From Mesotaenium endlicherianum (lineage: Eukaryota; Streptophyta; Zygnematophyceae; Zygnematales; Mesotaeniaceae): DNA of 64,000 nt. Shown here in pieces: positions 55,928-64,000 of the stretch. Positions within the stretch are counted from its first letter, which is position 1; each line of letters begins with the position of its first letter. Under the pieces are notes generated by a model. The model had not been told where the DNA came from. It did not search any database and saw nothing but the letters and a program-made list of their open reading frames with translations. The stretch lies in NCBI GenBank assembly GCA_009602735.1, contig WELA01003597.1, positions 62,389 through 126,388 of the forward strand. The letters are read 5' to 3'. A program made the translations under genes and the position numbers.

Positions 55928-57585
55928 TAGGCAGTAGACATATCCAGCGATGCACCCAAGTTCTTGAAGAGATTTTTCCAGAAATGGCTTGTGAATCTTG
56001 GATCTCTATCTGACACAATTCTTGATGGTAGTCCATGGAGTCGGAAGATGTTGTCAAAGATGAGTCTTGCAAGTTGTGGTGCTGTAGCCTTAGTCGTCGT
56101 GGGAATAAAATGAGCCATCTTGNGGTCCATCTTGATGCCATCAGCAGTCACGTGGAGACCTAGGAACTCCACTTCTTGTTTGGCAAACTTGCACTCTGAC
56201 TCCTTTGCAAATAGCTTGTTTTGCTTCAATACTTCTAGGACTTCTTTCAAGTGTCTCGCATGCTCTTCAAGGGTCTTGCTGTATTTAAGGATGTCATCGA
56301 TGAATACCACCACAAATCTGTCCAACATGGGCTGAAATATGGTGTTCATCATAGTCATGAAAGTTGCTGGCGCGTTGGTGAGTCCAAATGGCAAGACCAT
56401 GAACTCAAAATGTCCATATCTTGTCCTGAATGCCGTCTTCTCTATGTCCGGTTCTGCGATGCGAATCTGGTGGTAGCCGCTCCGTAAGTCAATCTTCGTG
56501 AAGTACTTGGCTCCAACCAGCCGGTCCATGAGCTCATCCATGCGCGGCAGCGGGTATCGATTCTTGATGGTGATCTTGTTGAGGGCGCGATAGTCCACAC
56601 ACATCCTCAAGGTACCATCTTTCTTCTTGACAAATAGCACCGGGGCTCCAAATGGCGACTTGCTAGGTCGAATGAAGCCATGCTCCAGTAGCTCCTTGAT
56701 TTGCTTCTTGACTTCGTCTAGCTCCGTGTATGACATTTTGAACGTAGGCCGAGAGATGGGCTTGCTTCCGGGCTCCAACTCTATCTTGTGGTCTACGAAT
56801 CTTTTGGGGGGTAGGCCCTTGGGCAATTCCGGGGAAAAACCTTTTTTGTAGTCCTTTAAGACTTCTTGTATCTCCTTGGGAACGGGGCTGCCTTCTTGAC
56901 TCTCGATGTCTTTCTTGATGTCTTTTGGCGTGATCAAGGCCAAAAGAAGCTCGTGTCCCTTCCTCACAAGTCTCTTGAGTTGGAGGGCGGACAATAGTAT
57001 CTCGTGTGCCGGCTTCTCGATGTCTTGGGTCTGGATATTCTGGATTGCGCGCAAAATACAGATTCTTGAAGTGATGTCATTCTTGATCTTGATAGTACCG
57101 GTCCTCCAATCAACTTGGGGGTTGTGCTTGGTCAACCAAGGCGTCCCTAGGATGACGTCGTACTTGCCCAATTGCATGGGGGAGAACACTACTCTATCCT
57201 TGAAGGACTTGATAGAGAGTGCCAAGGGGTACGTCTTCTTGGAAGGGGTAGTATAGGAGAATCCATCGGGCATCATAATCTCCTCGTCGTGGTCAAGAGT
57301 TCGCATAGTAATACCGTGCTTGGTGGCAAAATCTGCAGCAATGAAGTTGCCTTGAGCTCCGCTATCCACCAAGATGTGGACCTTCTCTCCTCCAAGGTAA
57401 CCTCTCAAACTCATTGGGGCTGGAACGTCGTCTTCAACGGGGGTCTCCACCTCACTTGGCGTGTTGCCTTCTCGTGAAGTGGGTCTTGGGGTGGTAGGCT
57501 CCTGGCCTACCGGCGCTGTCCGTTTTTTGACAACTTTTTGGGGCATGAAAGTGCACGATGGCCCTTTTCCTTGCAATAGAAGCAT
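55928..57585 (-). CDS. Pol of element C: protease, RT and part of integrase
   Basis: Minus-strand open frame with protease [20 protein letters not shown] (D-S-G), [19 protein letters not shown], and [62 protein letters not shown] and catalytic [12 protein letters not shown]. It reaches [12 protein letters not shown], then meets an N at 56,123 and jumps to the integrase core [20 protein letters not shown] and [20 protein letters not shown], ending at STAY where the solo LTR begins. RNase H and the integrase zinc domain are therefore missing, about 1.3 kb compared with other Ty3 elements. The frame overlaps gag and lies in the -1 phase, consistent with frameshift expression. Confidence 0.9.
57493..57528 (-). 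promoter_or_regulatory. Candidate -1 programmed frameshift signal, gag/pol of element C
   Basis: On the coding (minus) strand the gag-frame codons TCA AAA AAC contain the slippery heptamer A AAA AAC (57,528-57,522). Ten nt later comes a perfect 7-bp stem GGTAGGC / GCCTACC with loop CAGGA (57,511-57,493). The gag stop TAG (57,509-57,507) lies in the stem. Slipping back one base enters the pol frame, which is open there. Confidence 0.75.
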
Positions 57586-58712
57586 AGTCCAGCCGTCATG
57601 AGAGCTTCTTTTTCAGCCGGGGAGAGTCTTGCTTTCACTCCTTGCTGGTTTCTTGCATCATAAGTGTCATTGGAGGGTCTTCCACTCTTCCGGGCAGCCG
57701 CGGGGTCCCTTTTAATAACTCCGATTTCCATGGGTGTGGGTCCAGATTCGGATGTGGAAGGGGCTGCGTACACCCGCGTCGTCGGTACCCGTGAAGATGA
57801 AGGCACGGAGTGCTTGAAATCCAAGGTATCCACCTTTTGGGCCACTTCAATGATCTTTGAGAAGTCCGTCAAGTCGCGTAACTCCACTTCCTTTGCCACC
57901 TTGGGTTTGAGGCCAAAGATGTAACGGTCAATCTTCTCCTCGAGAGACATGTTGGGGATCTCAAGAGTGAGGGCGTGAAATCTGGATGTATACTCTTGAA
58001 CGGACGTCGTTTGCTTGAGATGGTGGAGCTTTCCTCGGGCAATCTTCTCCGCATTGATGGGCATGAATTGCTTCTTGAGGGCCTCACGAAAATCTGCCCA
58101 TCTTGCATATGATGGTGGGGGCTCTTGGCCGAGCATGGGGTGCGCCATAGCTTGATATATAGCCGCTTGATAGTTACGCCACCATGATGTTGCTGCTCCT
58201 CTAAGTAAGGTAACGGCAAAGGGAACGTAGTCCTCCTCGGGTACTTCAAGGAACGCGAGGTACGTCTCCACTTGGTAGAGCCATAAATTCAGGTTGGCAC
58301 CTTTCCCGGGGTTGAAAGTGTCGGGTTTGCCGGGCTTGATGAGTTTCCTTGCTCTCGTTGGCTCTTGTGGAGGCGCTTGAGCCGGGGCTGGATTTTGAGG
58401 ATTGCTCGCAATAGGGGCAACCATGGCAGCCATAGCTTCTCTTGACGCTTGCACGGTTGCTTCATAGGTGGCCAGGCCCACTTGGTTGTGGACGGTCATT
58501 AGGAAGGCTGCCCACTCATTTGCGGGAACTCCTTGTGGTGGGGTCAACTTTGCTATAGCGGCTGCCACGGGATTTGACGGTGCTCCTCCTTGTGGTGCTT
58601 CTTGTTGTTGCAGATTTCCTTGAGTAGGCTCTCCCATCGACGCTGGAGGAGGGTGTGCTCCTCCTTGTGGTGCTTCTTGTTGTTGCAGATTTTCTTGAGT
58701 GGGCTCTCCCAT
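57507..58712 (-). CDS. Gag polyprotein of element C
   Basis: Intact 401-codon frame. The N-terminal third is proline/glutamine-rich and contains a direct repeat of a QQEAPQGGA and PTQ-NLQQ unit. The capsid-like core has [40 protein letters not shown] and [20 protein letters not shown], typical of the retrotransposon gag family. A CCHC zinc knuckle [17 protein letters not shown] (CX2CX4HX4C) precedes the stop. It forms the particle and binds element RNA in the cytoplasm. Frames upstream of the stated start are open to about 58,820, so an earlier start is possible. Confidence 0.92.
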   Translation of the reverse strand: MGEPTQENLQQQEAPQGGAHPPPASMGEPTQGNLQQQEAPQGGAPSNPVAAAIAKLTPPQGVPANEWAAFLMTVHNQVGLATYEATVQASREAMAAMVAPIASNPQNPAPAQAPPQEPTRARKLIKPGKPDTFNPGKGANLNLWLYQVETYLAFLEVPEEDYVPFAVTLLRGAATSWWRNYQAAIYQAMAHPMLGQEPPPSYARWADFREALKKQFMPINAEKIARGKLHHLKQTTSVQEYTSRFHALTLEIPNMSLEEKIDRYIFGLKPKVAKEVELRDLTDFSKIIEVAQKVDTLDFKHSVPSSSRVPTTRVYAAPSTSESGPTPMEIGVIKRDPAAARKSGRPSNDTYDARNQQGVKARLSPAEKEALMTAGLCFYCKEKGHRALSCPKKLSKNGQRR

Positions 58713-58807
58713 CGGCGCTGGAGGAGGGTGTCTTGGAGAGGAAGGGCTTCCTTCGAAAGCTTGCTGTTGGTCTTGAGGATTGGTTATCTTCTTGTGCTAC
58801 CAATGTG

Positions 58808-58823
58808 CCTAGCTCCGATACCA
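58808..58823 (-). promoter_or_regulatory. Primer-binding site of element C
   Basis: Minus strand TGGTATCGGAGCTAGG one base inside the 5' LTR, the same initiator-Met-like site as the non-coding element at 21,663. Confidence 0.88.
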
Positions 58824-58824
58824 C

Positions 58825-59327
58825 TGTAGTGAAACAGATAGATCAAGTACTTAGTAAAACAGAATACTTTATCTATTCAAGACAAGGATCTTTGAACACA
58901 AGTGGTAGCTTCTTGAAAGAGAGATGGCTTCTTGAAAGTTAATATATTTCTGGATTTTGGCAAGTACAAGAGTGATTCTGGAATGTCTTTCTATGTTCTA
59001 GCTCTTGTTTATATACTTGCTACATAAGTAATTTCTAGGAAGGTGTATGTTGATGTGTTGGCACCCAACACATCCCAAAACTTGCCACCTCTTTCTAAAA
59101 TAATGTACACATGTCCTTTTGACCTAAAAATGGCACATTTGACTTTTGCCACATGGAGTTCTTCTGGGTCTTTCATCTAACTTCGAAAATGCCTTGGAAG
59201 GTTCAAAGGACATGAACCAAGTTACTAGAGTACCTATTCACACTTGACTCCACACAATACCACTCCAAATATATTTGAAAACATTAAAATATATGCAAAC
59301 TAATATATAATAACTCAAATCACTACA
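58825..59327 (-). repeat. 5' LTR of element C
   Basis: 503 bp, TGTAGTG...CACTACA, differing from 52,974-53,475 at about ten positions by eye. Part of it (58,897 onward) is repeated exactly after the N gap at 59,591. Confidence 0.93.
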
Positions 59328-59590
59328 ACTGCCCATCCCAGCTGGACGCTGGGAAACTATATCCATGGACTAAGTGGTTTCACTACCAAGAACTGCCAAT
59401 GGGCATGATTCAATACTGGTAGTCGTGGATAAACTGACAAAAATGGTCATTTTTATCCCCACAACTGTCAAAGTGACTGCACTCGAAACGGCGAGACAGT
59501 TCTACAACCATGTAGTATGCCAACATGGGCTCCCTTCTAATATCATCTCAGACAGAGACTCAAAATTTACCTCTAAGTTCTGGAGAGCTT
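59328..59590 (+). pseudogene. Integrase core, first copy before the assembly gap
   Basis: Resumes element B integrase after element C. The in-frame segment VSLPRTANGHDSILVVVDKL to ISDRDSKFTSKFWRA carries the first two catalytic aspartates. It is identical to 60,032-60,294 and is best treated as one real copy. Confidence 0.85.
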
Positions 59591-59600
59591 NNNNNNNNNN
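59591..59600. other. Assembly gap (10 N)
   Basis: Ten N. The 694 bases after it (59,601-60,294) repeat the 694 bases before it (58,897-59,590), so the gap most likely separates overlapping contigs. Confidence 0.97.
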
Positions 59601-60294
59601 CACAAGTGGTAGCTTCTTGAAAGAGAGATGGCTTCTTGAAAGTTAATATATTTCTGGATTTTGGCAAGTACAAGAGTGATTCTGGAATGTCTTTCTATGT
59701 TCTAGCTCTTGTTTATATACTTGCTACATAAGTAATTTCTAGGAAGGTGTATGTTGATGTGTTGGCACCCAACACATCCCAAAACTTGCCACCTCTTTCT
59801 AAAATAATGTACACATGTCCTTTTGACCTAAAAATGGCACATTTGACTTTTGCCACATGGAGTTCTTCTGGGTCTTTCATCTAACTTCGAAAATGCCTTG
59901 GAAGGTTCAAAGGACATGAACCAAGTTACTAGAGTACCTATTCACACTTGACTCCACACAATACCACTCCAAATATATTTGAAAACATTAAAATATATGC
60001 AAACTAATATATAATAACTCAAATCACTACAACTGCCCATCCCAGCTGGACGCTGGGAAACTATATCCATGGACTAAGTGGTTTCACTACCAAGAACTGC
60101 CAATGGGCATGATTCAATACTGGTAGTCGTGGATAAACTGACAAAAATGGTCATTTTTATCCCCACAACTGTCAAAGTGACTGCACTCGAAACGGCGAGA
60201 CAGTTCTACAACCATGTAGTATGCCAACATGGGCTCCCTTCTAATATCATCTCAGACAGAGACTCAAAATTTACCTCTAAGTTCTGGAGAGCTT
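59601..60294. repeat. Exact duplicate of 58,897-59,590 (probable assembly artefact)
   Basis: Contains most of the element C 5' LTR and the integrase start a second time. Unit length equals the distance from the first copy start to the gap, and no differences were seen. Confidence 0.9.
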
Positions 60295-61165
60295 CAATGG
60301 GGTTAATGGGAGTCAAACAGCTTCTCAGCACAGCCAACCACCCTCAGACTGATGGGCAGGCTGAAAGAACTAACCAAGTTCTGCAGGAGGTGCTGAGAGC
60401 ATATATTAACCAAAAACAAGATAATTGGGATGACCTGTTGCCTCAAATTCAGTTTGCGGTCAACAGTGCGGTGCACACGTCAACGAGCAAGACTCCTTTT
60501 GAACTCAGCCTCGATAGAGTCCCTAAGTCTCCTTTAGATGTACTGGGGGAGTCTTTAACTGACCCGCATGGGATTGACAACAGGGTCTCCCTCCAGTTAA
60601 CTCAGGAGTTTGCTGACACCCTGTCAGAAGTCCAACAAAACCTGCACACAGCACAAGAAAACCAACAAAAATACGCTAATCAACACCGTCGGGAGCTGAC
60701 ATTTTCTAAGGGCGATTTAGTCAAACTGCATTCTCAGCACCTGTACCTCCCTGGTGTGGTCAAGAAAAAGCTTGGCCCTGTCTGGGTTGGTCCATATTCG
60801 GTGAACGTCGTGTCGGTCAAAATGCTTACAAACTGAACATGTCAGCTGACTACAAGGGTCACCCGGTCTTTAATGTCTCCTTCCTGGAACCATACATCAA
60901 AGGTGATTCACTATTCACAGGTCGGTTACCTGTCCAACCGATACCGGTCCCCGCTGTTCGGGACGGCGATCCTGAGGAATATGAGGTCGAGGAGACTTTA
61001 GACGCTCGCTCGGTCCGTCGATCGTCTAAATATGTCATGAAGTACCTCATCCGATGGAAGGGTTACGATGCCTCTGGGGACACTTGGGAATTTAAAGATC
61101 AGCTGACCAATGCCAAAGGGGCGTTGAAACAGTTCCACCTTCGGACGGCTAGGGCACCTCCCTAA
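60032..61165 (+). pseudogene. Integrase core, linker and chromodomain, element B
   Basis: Open from the VSLPRTANGHD segment through SDRDSKFTSKFW, STANHPQTDGQAERTNQVLQ (third catalytic residue), AVNSAVHTSTSKTPFELSLD and HSQHLYLPGVVKKKLGPVWV. A frameshift near 60,805 (reading YSVNVV instead of YSVVCRVG) follows. The next frame, 60,839-61,165, holds HPVFNVSFLEPYIKGDSLFT and the chromodomain KYLIRWKGYDASGDTWEFKD with LTNAKGALKQF, stopping at 61,165. Only one frame break separates it from an intact reading. Confidence 0.9.
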
Positions 61166-61192
61166 CAGTCATTTCAGTTGACACGAAAAGGT

Positions 61193-61288
61193 GACAGGCG
61201 GTCCTGTCTCCATATAAGTTGGAGGGGGATGTGACAGTTAGTGATAGTTGTGACAGGCAGCCCACCTTTAAATTTAAGTTGGAGGGAG
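61193..61288 (+). promoter_or_regulatory. Tandem hairpin/polypurine-like modules between pol and the third ORF
   Basis: First unit: GACAGGCGGTCCTGTC (6-bp stem, 4-nt loop, 61,193-61,208), then AAGTTGGAGGGGGAT (61,216-61,230). Second unit: TGACAGGC...TTTAAATTTAAGTTGGAGGG (61,251-61,288). The same pair exists in element A at 13.53-13.65 kb. The AAGTTGGAGGG word equals the true polypurine tract at 63,230. Confidence 0.7.
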
Positions 61289-61489
61289 TGGTATTCTCTG
61301 ATCACCATATTACACACTCAACCTGCGCTCACACTCACTTGCTCTCTAACTCAATTTTCCCTTATATTCACTCACACCAGGTATTCCACACTAGGAACTC
61401 TCCCGATCGCGTTCCTCTTCATCAAGGGCACTCAGTAGCGGCAAAATATCATGACTTCACTAACTGCATTGTGTTTATGATTGAGCAGG

Positions 61490-63157
61490 ATGACTCAAAA
61501 GTCGGAACTCAAGAGGAAGAGAAGGGCGGAAGAGGCACATGCAGAATACTTGCAATTCCGTGGAGACATCGAATCATCTTCCATCTCCGCTCGGGAATCA
61601 CAACGACTCCAACAACAGCGGGAGGCACAGAAGAAGAAGGAGGAGGAGGAACAGGCCAGACTGAGGCAGGAAGAAATGGACAGAAAAGCTGCAGAGGAGG
61701 CCAAGAAAGCAGAGGAGGAGAGGCAAGCTGAGGAGAAGCGGAAGCAGCAGGCTGAAGAAGAAGAACAGAGGAGAATCAGCAGCTACCGCTACACGGTGCT
61801 GGGCAAGGGCTTTGATCTACTGGAGGAGGCCTTCAAGTATGCCCAGAGAAGTCGCAGTGAGTCGCAGAAGGAAATCCTCCAGAAGGAAGGGGAGACATCC
61901 GAAAACTTTGACAAGTATATAGAGGTCGGCACAGGGCTCCTCCTCTACCACGATTACGCCAGGATGGTAGGATATACCATCGGAGAGGCCAAGGCAATGG
62001 CCCAGGTGAACGAAGCAGGAGCTGTCTCGATTCCTGGTATCTGGGGGGCAGATAGGGTCATCAGGATGATCCCCATGGACGCGGACAGCTTCAAGGACTC
62101 AACACCCCACAACAGGTTCAAGGCCATGTACAATGAGGTGGAGAGGAGGAGCTGGGAATTCTTGGCCAGGGAAACCAGTCAGCTGGACTTTGCAGGGCAC
62201 TGGTACCCTTGTACTCTTAAAAAGACAGACGCTGCCTTCTTCCAAAAGCCCACTGATTGGCGGTGGATGACCATCAACATGAGGGACCAGCAGAATGACA
62301 GGGCGACGGATGAGGATTTCCTGACAGACCTAAAGGGGAACATAGTATTGCCCCCTCACATTGCGGCTTGGGACCCAAGATTGGATGGAGTCAGAGACTG
62401 CATGAGCCAAGAGATGCAGGGGGACAGAAGCAGGGCCCAAGAGTCATTCTCCAAAGGGAAGCACGCTTATGCCAAATGGGCAAGTAAGTAGGGGGAAAAG
62501 GACCTCTATGCGGTCCGGACTCAGCAGCCCCCACCAGCACCCAAAAGGGGAAGGTCAGTAGGATATTCTTTTTCTCGGGAAGAGCTGGAGCAGCTGACAA
62601 AAGAGACCCCAGAAGTCTCAGAGGAACCCGGGGACGGCGAGGAGGAGGAGTCAGAGGAAGACAAGGAGGAAGGCGAGGAGGAGGACACTAGCCCCGCCGT
62701 GATCCTGACGCCTGCCACCTCCCCTGTAAGAGAGAAGACGGGGTTGGCCCTGCAGCAACTCGCTGAAGAGGAGGATATCACTTGGCTGGGAACTGCCAGA
62801 AGATAGACCCCATCTCCAGGCAAGGAGACCCAGTCAGACAGGGCAGACAGGAGGGCTGCTCGGGAGATAGCCAGAGGCCTGCCAGCATCTCCCTCGCAGA
62901 GAGGGCATGTACCCTTGGCTCATGTCATGCAACATCCTACTGGGATGCCGGTATATGTACCAGTCAGCTTGAAGGTTGCCCAGGAGAAGGTTGCCTCCCT
63001 TCAGTTTCAGACTGTGCTGGAGGAAACAGCCCAGTTATTGCGTTCTCCGCCGGGTCCTTACTCGGAACCTCCTTCCCTGACAGGCTTCAGAAGACCCCAA
63101 GACAGGAGGAGGTCTGGCTCCCCTGAGTATAGGGCCTCAGGGACATCCTCCTCCTAA
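61490..63157 (+). pseudogene. Third ORF of element B (post-pol accessory protein), two TAG interruptions
   Basis: One continuous frame of about 555 codons from ATG at 61,490 (MTQKSELKRKRRAEEAHAEY), interrupted only by TAG at 62,489 and about 62,804. Order: basic start; long E/K/R/Q coiled-coil-like helix (about residues 25-100); conserved core YRYTVLGKGFDLLEEAFKYA, YHDYARMVGYTIGEAKAM, FLARETSQLDFAGHWYPCTL and LPPHIAAWDPRLDG (about 100-320); KRGRSVGYSFSREELEQL; an acidic E/D tract; then ARGLPASPSQRGHVPLAHVM and QHPTGMPVYV with a serine-rich end. No signal peptide, membrane segment or enzyme motif is visible, which argues against an envelope protein. A separate start and the 325-nt gap after pol imply its own mRNA or re-initiation. 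Function is unknown. Confidence 0.8.
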
Positions 63158-63207
63158 GGGCAGTAGGCTGGGGACGAGAGGGACAGCACGCTGTTATTAG
63201 TGTGAGT

Positions 63208-63242
63208 GTTGTCGAGGCGACAACATGATAAGTTGGAGGGAT
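63208..63242 (+). promoter_or_regulatory. Hairpin and polypurine tract of element B
   Basis: GTTGTCGAGGCGACAAC (63,208-63,224), five bases, then AAGTTGGAGGGAT (63,230-63,242) touching the LTR start. Confidence 0.82.
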
Positions 63243-63930
63243 TATAATGAATCAATATATTGGTTGATATAATATTCATTCAAATAATATAGTTAAATAA
63301 GTTCAGCCTGCTGAACTCTACTAAATGATTAGTGTGCTGGACTTTATATTTAATATCAGTTTAATGACTCGGCCGGAAGTAGCAGGCTGAGGTCACCTTA
63401 AGTCAGCTTGCTGACACATTCTTTGACAGCCAGCTGACTTCCGTACTCGGTAGCAGCGAACTGCCTCGATATGCTTCTAAGTGTGGTGTGCTAGATGAAT
63501 GGCCAGATGACATCCCTATGATGGATGGCGATTCGGGATGATGGGAGATGGCGGTGGATTTGGTTAACCGAGGTCCTACCAACGTGGTTAACTCCCGGGT
63601 AGGCGGTGCCATCGCACTGACCGTTGAACAGTAAACTCATTCCATGTACATACGCTAGACATTGCTCTCGAGTTTGGCATTCGGAAACGAGGCCAACTCT
63701 CTTGTACAGCTTACTGAGAGAGATCTGAATCCAAGGCGAGAAGCCATTGATACGCACTGTCTTCTAACCTTGCTTATGTATGAGTTTACTGATTTGCATC
63801 ATTGATGCTAGTTTACTCGCATTTGACTTACGAGTATTATTCCCTGCTAGTGTATTGTCCTTTGCCGTTTAACCAGTTAACGGGAAATACCATAAAGATT
63901 ACTTGCTGATATAAAGATCTTTATTAAGTG
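63243..63930 (+). repeat. 3' LTR of element B, truncated
   Basis: Begins TATAATGAATCAATATAT (family TGTAATGAATC) and follows the solo LTR at 55,157 to about GTTAATCGCC. The last 20-25 bases of the family LTR are replaced by unrelated sequence after a repeated ATTAAGTGTTA. Confidence 0.85.
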
Positions 63931-64000
63931 TTAATCGCCATTAAGTGTTATGGGGTAAGGTGGAGTTCCGCGCTTGGTAGCTTCGGCTCCTCGTCCTGGG
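63931..64000. other. Unassigned right edge
   Basis: Non-LTR sequence of higher GC content. Too short to interpret. Confidence 0.4.

Larger units (their letters stand above)
52974..59327 (-). mobile_element. Ty3/gypsy element C, full-length, nested in element B
   Basis: 503-bp and 502-bp LTRs with ends TGTAGTG...CACTACA, a 5-bp target duplication ACTGC (52,969-52,973 and 59,328-59,332), primer-binding site, gag, pol with chromodomain, and polypurine tract. Removing the element and one ACTGC restores the host integrase reading (LLQPL followed by PIPAGRW). LTR divergence is about 2 percent by eye. The pol is damaged by a solo LTR at 55,157-55,927 and by an N-marked join at 56,123. It is a different family from A and B: its protease has DSG and its LTR is unrelated. 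Confidence 0.93.
45432..63930 (+). mobile_element. Ty3/gypsy element B, composite and interrupted
   Basis: 5' LTR (45,432), primer-binding site, gag remnant, then a minus-strand pol/third-ORF copy (47.5-50.6 kb), then plus-strand pol (50.64-52.97 and 59.33-61.17), a third ORF (61.49-63.16), polypurine tract and 3' LTR (63,243). Element C (52,974-59,327) sits inside the integrase, and an assembly duplication lies at 59,601-60,294. Without the inverted copy, element C and the duplication, the element would be about 8.3 kb. All frames are broken, so it is not autonomous. Whether the two LTRs came from one insertion is inferred from order and orientation only. Confidence 0.8.

Noticed and set aside
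59601-60031. A genuine tandem second LTR of element C
   Set aside because: The copy is identical, begins exactly after the N gap and ends exactly matching the bases before the gap.
61490-63157. Envelope-like gene as explanation for the post-pol ORF
   Set aside because: No signal peptide, membrane segment or cysteine-rich ectodomain is visible; the protein is highly charged with coiled-coil and acidic tracts.
61490-63157. Recoded TAG (readthrough or alternative code) because both third-ORF stops are TAG
   Set aside because: Elsewhere in the same element family stops are also TAA, the host genes end normally at TAG, and the inverted copy lacks these stops. Simple mutation is sufficient.

Overview
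The window is nuclear DNA of a green-lineage eukaryote, most likely a green alga. Its genes have many short exons with GT-AG introns. The three recognisable proteins (NodGS, RECQ4/BLM helicase, OSCA/CSC1 channel) resemble plant versions. The retroelements are Ty3/gypsy with chromodomain integrases and primer-binding sites close to the plant initiator-Met type (TGGTATCGGAGC). I cannot name the species.

Layout. 1-9.2 kb (+): a nodulin/glutamine synthetase-like gene (amidohydrolase fused to a GSI-like domain), 5' end outside the window. 9.2-12.4 kb: no gene seen. 12.4-24.7 kb (-): a decayed Ty3/gypsy element A (gag, protease, RT, integrase, chromodomain, a third ORF), split by a 6.16 kb non-coding LTR element with two 1,262-bp LTRs. 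24.7-28.0 kb: no confident gene. 28.0-35.7 kb (-): a 25-exon RecQ helicase gene that reads through without a break. 36.6-38.5 kb (+): a small five-exon basic protein, tentatively NOL7/Utp16-like, divergent from RecQ. 39.1-43.1 kb (-): an eight-exon OSCA/CSC1 channel gene in which every splice phase closes. 44.6-64 kb: a retrotransposon nest. Element B (+) has LTRs at 45.4 and 63.2 kb. It carries an inverted, internally deleted pol copy (47.5-50.6 kb) head to head with its own pol. It is also interrupted by element C (-, 52,974-59,327, target duplication ACTGC), which itself holds a solo LTR (target duplication TAGGC).

Most notable: (1) a third ORF downstream of pol in elements A and B and in the inverted copy, about 555 codons, charged coiled coil, no membrane segment, no family I recognise; (2) a hairpin plus polypurine-tract module next to the LTR, with related modules inside the elements, shared between the coding family and the non-coding element; (3) a textbook -1 frameshift signal (A AAA AAC plus stem-loop) at the gag/pol junction of element C; (4) an assembly artefact, an exact 694-bp duplication around a 10-N gap, and two single-N joins, one of which removes RNase H and part of integrase from element C.

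The cellular genes do not form a pathway: NodGS is linked in plants to nitrogen-related or stress signalling, RECQ4 to recombination repair, OSCA to osmotic/mechanical Ca2+ entry and the NOL7-like protein to ribosome biogenesis. All gene models were spliced by eye.
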